The position numbers and the translations under genes are program-made. This document shows positions 51,679-59,976 of a stretch of DNA of 64,000 nucleotides, piece by piece. A model generated the notes under the pieces. The model made no database searches. It saw only the letters and a program-made list of their open reading frames with translations, and was not told where the DNA came from. Position 1 is the first letter of the stretch; the number at the start of each line of letters is the position of its first letter. Origin of the DNA: Paraburkholderia piptadeniae (lineage in GTDB: Bacteria; Pseudomonadota; Gammaproteobacteria; Burkholderiales; Burkholderiaceae); contig NZ_CYGY02000043.1 of the NCBI RefSeq assembly GCF_900007165.1, positions 1 to 64,000 on the forward strand, read 5' to 3'.

Positions 51679-52386
51679 TTATTGTGTTTGCGGCGTCTCC
51701 CGGACCTTGCGCGGCCGGCCTCGCGGCAGCGGCGACACGCGCCGGTTCGCCGCCCGCGCTGCCCACTCGCGATACGAGTCGCTGCCGAGCACCCATCCCT
51801 TCAGCGTGGCCTGCTGAAGCTGGCTCGCTTCGCGTTCGTCGAGCGGCTGCTCGCACAGTTCGCGATAAGCGCGCTGACGTTCGAACGGCGTATTCCCGAG
51901 CGACCAGTACAGACGATGGTCGGTGATGAGACTGTCCAGGGTCAGCCCGATGTGATGCCGATAACTGGACCATCGATAGTCCTCGGGCGAGCTCACGAGC
52001 TGATTGCGCACCGGCGACATCTCGACGACGCGGCTCGCGAGCAGGAAGTACTTCTCGCCTTCGATGACCGTCGCGCGATAACGGCCTTCCCACAACGTGC
52101 CGCGTCGCGAGTAACGACGGTTGAAATGCGCGACGTAGCGCCGGCCGACTGCCTGCATCGCTTTAGGCAAGCTCGATTCGTCGGTGGGCGTGACGAGCAG
52201 TTGCACCGCGCCTGGCATCAGCGCGTATGCATGAACGGACAGATGGTGATCGCGCGAAGCCGCCTTCAGGCAATCGATGAACAGTTCGTAATCCTGGTCG
52301 TCGACGAATGCGGGCTGCTGGTCGAGTCCGCGCAGGATCACGTGCTGCGGCTGGTCGGGGACATAAAGACGTGCAAGCCGTGCCAT
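51679..52386 (-). CDS. RAYT (Y1_Tnp)-like protein lacking catalytic residues
   Basis: A 235-residue homologue of REP-associated tyrosine transposases: the frame LARLYVPDQPQHVILRG, GTLWEGRYRATVIEGEKYFLLASRV, and SPEDYRWSSYRHH is the family pattern. However, the usual HUH motif (NHVH) reads G59-A-V-Q62 and the tyrosine of the R-Y-I-E-x-N-P-V-R block reads V120. It is therefore unlikely to cut DNA and may be a domesticated binding protein. The Arg/Lys-rich C-terminus (PRGRPRKV) resembles an AT-hook. It lies upstream of gltB with its own terminator. Confidence 0.7.
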   Translation of the reverse strand: MARLARLYVPDQPQHVILRGLDQQPAFVDDQDYELFIDCLKAASRDHHLSVHAYALMPGAVQLLVTPTDESSLPKAMQAVGRRYVAHFNRRYSRRGTLWEGRYRATVIEGEKYFLLASRVVEMSPVRNQLVSSPEDYRWSSYRHHIGLTLDSLITDHRLYWSLGNTPFERQRAYRELCEQPLDEREASQLQQATLKGWVLGSDSYREWAARAANRRVSPLPRGRPRKVRETPQTQ

Positions 52387-52440
52387 GCTGGATTATCCAA
52401 AGTCGCGTTGGTACATACCCGAAGGTCCGAAAAACTGCGC

Positions 52441-52460
52441 CGGCGCGACCTCACGCGCCG
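52441..52460. repeat. Small hairpin upstream of the RAYT-like gene
   Basis: CGGCGCG (52441-52447) and CGCGCCG (52454-52460) form a 7-bp stem with a 6-nt loop in the 185-bp gap between the divergent RAYT-like and OmpW genes. It resembles a REP hairpin in size but lacks a clear GTAG/GGAG-type tetranucleotide. Only one copy is seen in the window. Confidence 0.25.
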
Positions 52461-52571
52461 TACGGGTCTGCCGGAAACGGCATAAAGCCCAGGCAGAACG
52501 CTCTAACCGGCGCCATGGTTTGTTTGAAACGTTGTGGTCATAATTAGCGGGCCTTTTTTGGAGGAGCACAA

Positions 52572-53294
52572 ATGAAATTAAAACAGGCCTTGGGGATCGC
52601 GACGCTTGCTTGCATGACTACCGCAGCGCACGCGCAATCGGCCGGCAGTATCTACGTTACAACCGGGTGGTTCCACCTTGCGCCGCAGTCCAGCAGTCAG
52701 CCGTTGAGAGAGACAAACGTCGGCGGTTCGCCCGTCAACGTTACGATACCCAACTCCGGCGCCTCGCTCGGCGATGGCGACACCCTTGGTTTCACGGCCG
52801 GCTATTTCATTACCGACCACATCGCCACCCAGTTCGACATCGGCATTCCGCCGCAATTCGATCTGAAAGGCACAGGCGCATTCGCGCAGTACGGCAAGAT
52901 CGGCTCGGCCAAACAATGGAGCCCGACACTGCTGCTGAAGTACTACTTCAATCAGCCGCAAGCGAAGTTCCGTCCGTATCTCGGCATCGGCGTGAGCCGC
53001 ATCTGGTTCACCGACGAACACATCACGAACGGCACTTTCCAGAACAACGTCCTGCATGGTCCGACCACGGTGACCACGGATAGTTCGTGGGAGCCCGTGT
53101 TTAATGCCGGCTTCACGTACGCGTTCACCGATCACTGGTTCGCCGGCTTCTCGATTTCGTACCTGCCGCTCAGCACGACAGCCAAGCTGAACACCACGGC
53201 AAGCACACCCGTCGGCCCACTGACCGTGCAATCGCAAACGAAGATCCGTCTGAACCCGATCGTCACGTACGTGAGCCTCGGATACCGCTTCTAA
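52572..53294 (+). CDS. OmpW-family outer membrane protein
   Basis: A 240-residue eight-stranded beta-barrel precursor. A signal peptide (MKLKQALGIATLACMTTAAHA, residues 1-21) is followed by the OmpW pattern: SIYVTTGWFHLAP, DTLGFTAGYFITDHIATQFDIGIPPQFDLKG, KFRPYLGIGVSRIWF, and a terminal aromatic YRF. OmpW forms a hydrophobic channel. GGAGG lies just before the ATG. Short intergenic distances to the convergent or same-strand neighbours suggest a single-gene transcript. Confidence 0.9.
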   Translation: MKLKQALGIATLACMTTAAHAQSAGSIYVTTGWFHLAPQSSSQPLRETNVGGSPVNVTIPNSGASLGDGDTLGFTAGYFITDHIATQFDIGIPPQFDLKGTGAFAQYGKIGSAKQWSPTLLLKYYFNQPQAKFRPYLGIGVSRIWFTDEHITNGTFQNNVLHGPTTVTTDSSWEPVFNAGFTYAFTDHWFAGFSISYLPLSTTAKLNTTASTPVGPLTVQSQTKIRLNPIVTYVSLGYRF

Positions 53295-53670
53295 CACAAC
53301 AGGTTAGTCGAGATTTTCGGGCTTGAACAACGCCGTCGCGTTAAACCGTGACGGCGTTCTGCTTTCAATCCCATCACGATACTCGTATGGACGTGCCTTC
53401 GTCTCCGGCGTATCGCGACATCGTTTCCGCCACTTGCGACCTTGCCCTGCTCGCCCGCGCGACTCGTTGTAAATTTGACTGACGCGCGAAGACTTCCGAC
53501 GCAATTTCTGCCGCATGCCTCGCGCATCATCTGACGCAAAACGCGTCGTCGATGCATGTTAGGGCGCACGTTGTAGAGCCTCGCGCCAGGCGGGCATCGA
53601 AGTTGCGTCAAGGGAGTCTTCCCGCGCTGTGTTGCGGGCATGTTGAACCACCCTCATCGACGGAGCGACC
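53295..53670. other. Intergenic region between ompW-like and DUF883 genes
   Basis: 376 bp. The left end carries the ompW terminator hairpin (53329-53358). The right end has the promoter-proximal region of the DUF883 gene, with GGAG 6 nt before its ATG. An Arg/Ser-rich minus-strand frame (53291-53641) is unsupported. No clear -35/-10 found. Confidence 0.5.
53329..53358 (+). terminator. Hairpin after the OmpW gene, probable terminator
   Basis: AACGCCGTC (53329-53337) pairs with GACGGCGTT (53350-53358), 12-nt loop, followed by CTGCTTTC; a weak T-tract. It lies 35 bp after the ompW stop. Confidence 0.5.
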
Positions 53671-54054
53671 ATGACAGCACTACCTAATACGCGAGATGCC
53701 ATCGGCGAATCCTTGACAACGACGGGTCGTCGCGCGCGCCGCATAGCGCGCCATAGCCGGCATGCCGCTGAAGACATTGCTAGTGAACTGCGCAGACTGA
53801 TGACGGAACTCGAGAACTCGCTCGGCGACGGCACGCAGGCGGATGCCGAGGCCATCAAGACGCAATTCCGCAAACGCCTCGACGATGCGCGCTCACGCCT
53901 GAACGACACACGCGACGCGATGCGCGACCGCGCGCAAGTAGCGTTTCACGATGCCGACGAATACGTGCACGAAAACCCATGGCGCACGATTGCGCTCGTC
54001 GGCGGCGTCGCGTTGATCGCGGGAGCGCTCATCGCACGAGGCGGCATGCGTTGA
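53671..54054 (+). CDS. DUF883/ElaB/YqjD-family protein
   Basis: A 127-residue protein with a long helical, charged N-terminal region (residues 20-95; many Arg, Glu and Asp) and a C-terminal membrane helix (PWRTIALVGGVALIAGALIARG). This is the ElaB/YqjD arrangement, in which the C-terminal helix anchors the protein in the inner membrane and the soluble part can bind ribosomes; in E. coli such genes are stationary-phase induced. GGAG precedes the ATG. Single gene, convergent with dgt. Confidence 0.8.
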   Translation: MTALPNTRDAIGESLTTTGRRARRIARHSRHAAEDIASELRRLMTELENSLGDGTQADAEAIKTQFRKRLDDARSRLNDTRDAMRDRAQVAFHDADEYVHENPWRTIALVGGVALIAGALIARGGMR

Positions 54055-54375
54055 TGTACGTGCGGAGCGCGTGCTGATGTGCCGACTGAACGGACCTGGT
54101 TGAACGGTCAGGCGATTGGATCGGCTGGACATCGGATCGCTGTAAAGGACAGGACGCCATGCACAACCGCGCGCCAGCGCGCGGTTGTGCATGCGCGCGT
54201 GCGCGTGTTGTCGTGATCCGTCGTGATCGCGCGTCTGCGTCTTCACACAGGTGCGATGGACGTTGCACGGCGCACGGACCGTTTTGCGCGCGACGGTGAG
54301 CGTGAGAGGTCTTGCGTCACATCCACGGCGGACACGGGTTGAGCATCGCTTGTGAAACGCGGCACACATATGACA
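54055..54375. other. Convergent intergenic region, DUF883 gene / dgt
   Basis: 321 bp with no supported gene. It holds one strong hairpin (54159-54192). The rest, with a run of alternating GC and TG steps near 54186-54207, shows no further structure. Frames crossing it are Arg-rich and unsupported. Confidence 0.5.
54159..54192. terminator. Perfect 15-bp hairpin at a convergent junction
   Basis: ATGCACAACCGCGCG (54159-54173) and its exact complement CGCGCGGTTGTGCAT (54178-54192), loop CCAG. No T-tract on either strand. Arm ends ATGCAC/GTGCAT match those of the hairpin at 44142-44180, which is also at a convergent junction. Confidence 0.5.
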
Positions 54376-55593
54376 TCAATTACCGTCGACGACGAAGAGC
54401 CGCTGGTATTCCTTCAACGCGTAACGATCCGTCATCCCCGCGATGTAATGCGCGATCAGTCGCGGCTGCTTCGCCGCGTCCGCTGTCTGGTAATCCGGCG
54501 GCAACAACTGGTGGTCGTCGATGAACGCATCGAACAGACCGATGATCACACGCCGCGCCTTGCTCGCCATGCGCATCACCCGATAGTGCCGATACAGGTT
54601 TTTGAACAGAAACTGCTTGAGCGCCGTGGCCTGCGCGGCGACGGCTGCGCTATGCGCGACGAGCGGCGGCGAACGTCGCACATCGTCGAGCGACGACGGC
54701 GCATGGCGCGCGATGTTGCGCGTCGTCGTGTCGATCAGATCGACGATCAGCGTGTTGATGATGCGGCGAACCGTCTCGTGAACCAGCCTGCGCCCTTCGA
54801 TATGCGGATAGTCGTGACGCGCCGCCTCGTAATGCGTGCGCCACAGCTCGACTTCGGCTAGCTGGTCGATGGTGAGCAATCCCGAGCGCAGACCGTCGTC
54901 CACGTCGTGATTGTTGTACGCGATTTCATCTGCGAGATTTGCGATCTGCGCTTCGATCGACGGCTGGCGTCCTTGCAGAAAACGCTCGCCTAGTTCGCCC
55001 AGACGCCGCGCGTTTTCGCGCGAGCAATGCTTGAGGATGCCTTCGCGCGTTTCGAAGCACAGATTCAGGCCATCGAATGCGCCGTAGTGCTCTTCGAGAT
55101 CGTCGACAACGGCAAGGCTCTGCAGATTGTGCTCGAAGCCGCCGTACTCACGCATGCATTCGTTGAGCGCGTCCTGTCCCGCGTGGCCAAACGGCGTGTG
55201 TCCGAGATCGTGTGCAAGAGAGATCGCTTCGACGAGGTCCTCGTTCACGCGCAGATTGCGCGCAACGGAACGCGCGATCTGCGCGACTTCGAGACTGTGC
55301 GTGAGCCGCGTGCGAAACAGATCGCCCTCGTGATTCACGAACACCTGCGTCTTGTATTCGAGCCGCCGGAAAGCCGTGGAGTGAACGATGCGATCGCGAT
55401 CGCGCTGGAACTCGGTGCGCGCGCTCGGCGGCGGTTCGTAATGGCGCCGGCCGCGCGACTGCGAAGAGTGCGCGGCGTAAGGCGCGAGATGCGCTTCGAG
55501 CGCGGCGATGGTGGGCAACGACGCGGCGCCCGTGGAGGGCGCCCCCGATACGTCACTTGATCCGATCAGATTGTCGCTGCGTGTTTCACTCAC
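54376..55593 (-). CDS. dgt: dGTP triphosphohydrolase-like protein
   Basis: A 405-residue HD-domain hydrolase. The H..HD..D metal site is seen in RLTHSLEVAQIA and AHDLGHTPFGHAGQ; the C-terminal region has NLYRHYRVMRM. It converts dGTP (or other dNTPs) to nucleoside and tripolyphosphate. The length fits the shorter non-E. coli Dgt type. The first 40 residues are Ser/Gly/Thr-rich and poorly conserved. It is the last gene of the pil-aro cluster, about 60 bp after aroB. Confidence 0.88.
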   Translation of the reverse strand: MSETRSDNLIGSSDVSGAPSTGAASLPTIAALEAHLAPYAAHSSQSRGRRHYEPPPSARTEFQRDRDRIVHSTAFRRLEYKTQVFVNHEGDLFRTRLTHSLEVAQIARSVARNLRVNEDLVEAISLAHDLGHTPFGHAGQDALNECMREYGGFEHNLQSLAVVDDLEEHYGAFDGLNLCFETREGILKHCSRENARRLGELGERFLQGRQPSIEAQIANLADEIAYNNHDVDDGLRSGLLTIDQLAEVELWRTHYEAARHDYPHIEGRRLVHETVRRIINTLIVDLIDTTTRNIARHAPSSLDDVRRSPPLVAHSAAVAAQATALKQFLFKNLYRHYRVMRMASKARRVIIGLFDAFIDDHQLLPPDYQTADAAKQPRLIAHYIAGMTDRYALKEYQRLFVVDGN

Positions 55594-55650
55594 CGATGTC
55601 TCCGAATCAGAAGCGACGTCCTCATGCCGTTGCGCTGGCTGCGCGTCGTG

Positions 55651-56733
55651 TCAGTCGCCGACGCTGGCGTCGAGCGTCCGTAGCACGGCGTCGTCTGGTG
55701 CGCGCGTAATCAGTGTGTCGCCGAAACGCTTCAGCAGGATGAACTTGATTTCGCCCGCTTCCGCTTTCTTGTCGACGCGCATCAGGTCGACATAACGCGA
55801 CGCGCCGAGCTCGGGAGCCTGAGTCGGAAGATGCGCGGCCTTGATGACGGCAACGAGTCGCTCGCGCGCGGCTTCGTCCAGATGACCGAGCCGCACCGAC
55901 AGATCGGCCGCCATCACCATTCCGCAGCCGACTGCTTCGCCGTGCAGCCATTCGCCGTAGCCGAGGCCCGCCTCGATCGCATGACCGAACGTGTGGCCGA
56001 AATTGAGGATCGCGCGCAGACCGCCTTCGCGTTCGTCGGCAGCCACGACGGACGCCTTGATCTCGCACGAACGCTTGACGGCTTCCGCGAGCGCCTGCGG
56101 CTCGCAACGGTTGAGCGCTTCGACGTTCGCCTCGATCCACTCGAAGAACGCTGCGTCGGCGATTGCGCCTGTCTTGATGACTTCCGCGATGCCAGCCGCG
56201 AGTTCGCGCGCGGGCAGCGTGCGCAGCGCGCCGATATCGGCGATCACCGCTTGCGGCTGGTAGAACGCGCCGATCATGTTCTTGCCGAGCGGATGATTGA
56301 TGCCCGTCTTGCCGCCCACCGACGAATCGACCTGCGACAGCAGCGTGGTCGGCACCTGGATGAACGGCACGCCGCGCATATAGCAGGCTGCGGCGAAACC
56401 TGTCATGTCGCCGATCACGCCGCCGCCGAGCGCGATCAGCGTGGTCTTGCGATCGGCGCGCGCGCCGAGCAGCGCGTCGAAAATCAGATTCAGCGTTTCC
56501 CAGTTCTTGTGCGCTTCGCCGTCGGGCAGCACGACCGTCGTCACGTCCTTGCCGAGCGGCGCGAGCGCCTTGCGCAACGCGTCGCCGTACAGCGGATCGA
56601 CAGTCGTATTGGTGACGATGGCGATGGACGCGCCGCGAATATGCGGTGCAAACAGTTCGGTCTTGCCGATCAGATCGGCGCCAATGTGGATCGGATAGGC
56701 GCGCTCGCCCAGTTCGACGTTGACGGTAATCAT
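55651..56733 (-). CDS. aroB: 3-Dehydroquinate synthase AroB
   Basis: A 360-residue NAD- and metal-dependent enzyme, second step of the shikimate pathway. Motifs are GGGVIGDMTGFAAACYMRG, PTTLLSQVDSSVGGKTGIN and ILNFGHTFGHAIE with the metal ligands. I chose the ATG at 56733 (MITVNVELGERAYPIHIG); another ATG 9 nt upstream gives MTSMIT. It follows aroK by 16 bp and precedes dgt. Confidence 0.95.
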   Translation of the reverse strand: MITVNVELGERAYPIHIGADLIGKTELFAPHIRGASIAIVTNTTVDPLYGDALRKALAPLGKDVTTVVLPDGEAHKNWETLNLIFDALLGARADRKTTLIALGGGVIGDMTGFAAACYMRGVPFIQVPTTLLSQVDSSVGGKTGINHPLGKNMIGAFYQPQAVIADIGALRTLPARELAAGIAEVIKTGAIADAAFFEWIEANVEALNRCEPQALAEAVKRSCEIKASVVAADEREGGLRAILNFGHTFGHAIEAGLGYGEWLHGEAVGCGMVMAADLSVRLGHLDEAARERLVAVIKAAHLPTQAPELGASRYVDLMRVDKKAEAGEIKFILLKRFGDTLITRAPDDAVLRTLDASVGD

Positions 56734-56749
56734 GGAGGTCATCTCGTTA

Positions 56750-57301
56750 TTATGACGCAGGAGACTTGGCGACGCCCGCCATCTCGAGCTGCATCAGCAC
56801 CATGTTGACGAGCCCGTTGACCGACGGACGGCCCGTTTCGATCACGAAATCGGCGCATTCGCGATAGAGCGGATCGCGGACTTCGTAGAGCGCCTCGAGG
56901 CGTCCTTTCGGGTCCTCGGTCTGCAAGAGCGGCCGGTTCTTGTCACGGCGCGTGCGCAGCCACAGGTCGTGCGGATTTGCGCGCAGATAGACGACGATGC
57001 CGTGCTGGCGCAGCGCTTCGCGGTTTTCAGCGCGCAGCACCGCGCCGCCGCCTGTCGCGAGGACGATGTTTTCGCGGCCGGTAAGCTCGGCGATAACTTG
57101 CGCCTCGCGGTCGCGAAAGCCCGCTTCGCCTTCCAGTTCGAAGATCACGGGGATGCGCGCGCCCGTGCGCGCCTCGATTTCGTGGTCGGAATCGAAGAAC
57201 GGGCGATCCAGCCGGCGCGCCACGGCCCGGCCCACGGTGGTCTTGCCCGCCCCCATGAGCCCTACGAAAAAAACGTTGGCGTGTGCATCCCGCGCTTGCA
57301 A
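56750..57301 (-). CDS. aroK: Shikimate kinase AroK
   Basis: A 183-residue P-loop kinase: Walker A GLMGAGKTT (14-22), the shikimate-binding DSDHEIE and GGGAVLR, and the RPLLQTEDP lid. The start is TTG at 57301, supported by AGAGGAT 5 nt upstream; a rare start codon for an essential enzyme. It follows pilQ (138 bp) and precedes aroB. Confidence 0.93.
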   Translation of the reverse strand: MQARDAHANVFFVGLMGAGKTTVGRAVARRLDRPFFDSDHEIEARTGARIPVIFELEGEAGFRDREAQVIAELTGRENIVLATGGGAVLRAENREALRQHGIVVYLRANPHDLWLRTRRDKNRPLLQTEDPKGRLEALYEVRDPLYRECADFVIETGRPSVNGLVNMVLMQLEMAGVAKSPAS

Positions 57302-57439
57302 CTTATCCTCTGGCTAATCCGGTGTAGTTCGTGCGGCAGCTTACTGGCAAAGCGCCTGCCTTGTCGAGCCTGATGGCCCGCTCGCTTGCGCCCCGCCCTG
57401 CGTTCGGCCCCCGCCCATGGCGCCTTGCCCGGCGATCCG

Positions 57440-59065
57440 TCAATTCGTCTGCACAACCCTCGGCGTGATGAAAACGACGAGCTCGCTGGTCAGATCGCGA
57501 TGAGCGCGGTGACGGAAAAATGCGCCCAGAAGCGGTATTTTGCCCAGGAGCGGCACGCGCGTCACATCATCGCGGTCGTCGGCCTCGTAGATTCCGCCGA
57601 TCGACACCGTCCCGCCGTCCTCCACCTCGACGCGCGTCTGCACGTGCTTGGTGTTGATCGCGGGCCCGGACGCCGTCTGCTCGCCGACGCTGTCCTTCGC
57701 GACATCGAGATCCAGCACGACCCGGCCGTCAGGCGTGATTTGCGGCTCGACCTCCAGTTTGAGGCTCGCGCGTCGAAACTGCACGCCCGACACGCCTTGC
57801 CCGACTTTCGCCTGGTACGGCAGCTCCGTGCCCTGCTCGACGATGGCTTTCATCCGGTCCGCCGTCACCACGCGCGGGCTCGACACGATCTGGCCGCGCC
57901 CTTGCGCTTCGAGCGCGCTCAACTCGATGTTCAGAAGCCGCGTCGCTTGCGCGGCAAAAAGCGTCAGGCCGGCCGTAGCCGCGTCGAAGCCCGAAATCGG
58001 CCGCGCCGACAGATCGAAGACCGCACCGTCCTTTCCGCCGACCAGACCCGTCGCCTTGCCGTCCTCGCTCGCGGCTGCCAGCGACAGCTTCACGCCGAGA
58101 TTGCGCGAAAAGCCCCTCTCTGCTTCGACGATCCGGGCTTCGATCAGCACCTGGCGCGTCGGCCGGTCGAGCGACGCGACCAGCTCGGCGATCTGCACGA
58201 GGCGCGCTTCGAGATCGGTGACGAACAGCAGATTGGTGCGCGCGTCGGCCATCGCGGCGCCGCGCTTCGACAGCACGCGCTGATTGCCCGATGCCGTCAG
58301 CAGCTTGCGCAGTTCGTCGGCATGCGCGTAGTGCAGTTCGAACGTGCGGCTCGCGAGCGGTTCGAGTTCGGCTGCGCGCGCGTGCGCTTCGAAACGCTGA
58401 CGCTCGCGCGCGGCGAGTTCCGACAGCGGCGCGACCCAGATCACCTTCCCGCGCTGTTCCATCGCGAGGCCGTTGACGTCGAGCAGCGTATCGAACGCGG
58501 TGCGCCATGGCACGTTGTCCAGATGCAGCGTGACCGTGCCGTGGGCCTTTTCACTCGCGACGATGCTGAGGCCTGTGAATCGCGCGAACGCGCCGAGCAC
58601 GGCGCCCAACTCGGCGTGCTGAAAGTGCAGCGTGATCGGCCGGTCGTCGGGCAGCGCGGCGGACGCGCTCGTGCTCAGACGAGCAGCGGGTGCGAGCGGG
58701 ACGGGCGGACCTTCGAGCGCTTCATGCCGTGCTTCCTGCTGATCTTGCCGTGTTTCTTTTTGTGCCTCGCTTTCTGTCTTGCGCCGAGGTTCGGCGTCAT
58801 CGCGTGCGGCAGAAAGCGCTTGCCCGAACTCGAGCGGCGGCGTCTTCGCATCGGCTGTCGATGCGCCATCGTCGTCCGCTGCATCGAGCACGAACGGATT
58901 CGCGACGTCCGTCGTGATCACGCGCGGCAACGGCGGCATGCCGGCGGGCGCGATCGCGTCATCGAACGGCATGTTCGAGGGAAGCGGCGGCAACGCTGCG
59001 CGCGCCGCCATCGCGACGCAGGACATACAGGCGAGAAGCCATCGCAGGTTGTGCGGGCGCATCAT
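57440..59065 (-). CDS. pilQ: Type IV pilus secretin PilQ, short form
   Basis: A 541-residue outer-membrane secretin. After a signal peptide (near residues 1-25, with CMSCVAMAARA), there is a Pro/Ala/Asp-rich stretch to about residue 140, then an STN/secretin-N region (PITLHFQHAELGAVLGAFARFTGLSIV) and the C-terminal secretin barrel with QVLIEARIVE and VPLLGKIPLLGAFFR. The AMIN domains present in many PilQ proteins are not visible, and it is shorter than the usual 650-750. ATG 59065 overlaps the pilOP stop (ATGA) and has CGGAGG. Confidence 0.85.
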   Translation of the reverse strand: MMRPHNLRWLLACMSCVAMAARAALPPLPSNMPFDDAIAPAGMPPLPRVITTDVANPFVLDAADDDGASTADAKTPPLEFGQALSAARDDAEPRRKTESEAQKETRQDQQEARHEALEGPPVPLAPAARLSTSASAALPDDRPITLHFQHAELGAVLGAFARFTGLSIVASEKAHGTVTLHLDNVPWRTAFDTLLDVNGLAMEQRGKVIWVAPLSELAARERQRFEAHARAAELEPLASRTFELHYAHADELRKLLTASGNQRVLSKRGAAMADARTNLLFVTDLEARLVQIAELVASLDRPTRQVLIEARIVEAERGFSRNLGVKLSLAAASEDGKATGLVGGKDGAVFDLSARPISGFDAATAGLTLFAAQATRLLNIELSALEAQGRGQIVSSPRVVTADRMKAIVEQGTELPYQAKVGQGVSGVQFRRASLKLEVEPQITPDGRVVLDLDVAKDSVGEQTASGPAINTKHVQTRVEVEDGGTVSIGGIYEADDRDDVTRVPLLGKIPLLGAFFRHRAHRDLTSELVVFITPRVVQTN

Positions 59066-59976
59066 TCGACGGCCTCCGCAAGCGTGAGCGAATGCATGCT
59101 GCCATCGCGCTTCGCAAACGTGAGCGCGTCGGCATCGACATGCGTGACGCGCTCGTCGCCCCACTGCTGCCCGCTTTCGAGCGTCTCAGCGCCATCGCCC
59201 GTTTCGATCAGCGCGAGTCCGCGCATGCGGTCGGCCAGCAATCCGACGAGCCGCATCGATGCCGGCGCGTCCTCCGATGCCGGTGCGAAAGTCGGCGGTT
59301 GGAACGGATCGTAGAACACGATTTCTTCGTCGGGATCGAATGCGTCGGGATCGTTGCGCACGCTTGAGCGCGCGGCGTTCGGCACGGGATGAATCGCGTT
59401 GAACGAATGCAACGTCGCGCTCATCGACAATGCAGCGCCCTGGCGCTTGAGCGTAAGTTCGTCGGGCACGACGAGCACAGGCAGGCTCGACAGTCCTTCG
59501 AGAAAATCGACGGCGTGATCGAAGTCAGCCTGCGCTGTCACGTGTAGCGGACGCATCGCGTCGAGCCCACCGCCCGCCACCGCGCCCGGCTCGATTTTCA
59601 GCAGCGTCACGTCGCTGCGCGCCGCGAGCTGAGAGATGACCCGCACGTCGTCTGCGGAGGTCCATCCAGCCGGCACGTGCGCGACAGGCGTAGCACGCCG
59701 CAACGCCGGGAGTTGTGCAACAGCGGCTTGCGCTTCGCTCAATTTTCGCTGCGCGACCGACAAGGCTTCACTGCTTGTCTGCGCGCCGCTCATATCCGCG
59801 GCGATCCACGCGTTCGCGCCGAGCGCGAACACGGCAACAGCAATCGACAGTGCAACAAGGCACCGCCGCCGCGCGCTCCATGCTTCGAGCGGCACGCGCA
59901 GGCGCTCGGCAATTGCGTCGCCCAACGGCAAGCGCTTAAACGGCACGCCGATACGGCCGACCGTGGTTGTGTTCAT
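59062..59976 (-). CDS. Fused PilO-PilP pilus alignment protein
   Basis: A 304-residue protein that combines what are normally two genes. The N-terminal part (about 1-210) has a short cytoplasmic tail, one membrane helix (CLVALSIAVAVFALGANAW, near 39-57), a coiled coil and a PilO-like globular domain. The C-terminal part, from about residue 225, contains DPFQPPTFAP and the PilP-like block LVGLLADRMRGLALIETGDG. PilP is normally a separate lipoprotein with its own lipobox. Overlaps with pilN and pilQ are four nt each (ATGA). Confidence 0.65.
   Translation of the reverse strand: MNTTTVGRIGVPFKRLPLGDAIAERLRVPLEAWSARRRCLVALSIAVAVFALGANAWIAADMSGAQTSSEALSVAQRKLSEAQAAVAQLPALRRATPVAHVPAGWTSADDVRVISQLAARSDVTLLKIEPGAVAGGGLDAMRPLHVTAQADFDHAVDFLEGLSSLPVLVVPDELTLKRQGAALSMSATLHSFNAIHPVPNAARSSVRNDPDAFDPDEEIVFYDPFQPPTFAPASEDAPASMRLVGLLADRMRGLALIETGDGAETLESGQQWGDERVTHVDADALTFAKRDGSMHSLTLAEAVE

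Noticed and set aside
52441..52460. A REP element set around the RAYT-like gene
   Set aside because: Only one small hairpin is seen, without the conserved tetranucleotide or repeated copies, so a REP assignment is not supported.
57386..59314. A 642-codon plus-strand frame opposite pilQ and pilOP
   Set aside because: Antisense shadow of pilQ and its neighbour; composition typical of GC-driven frames.
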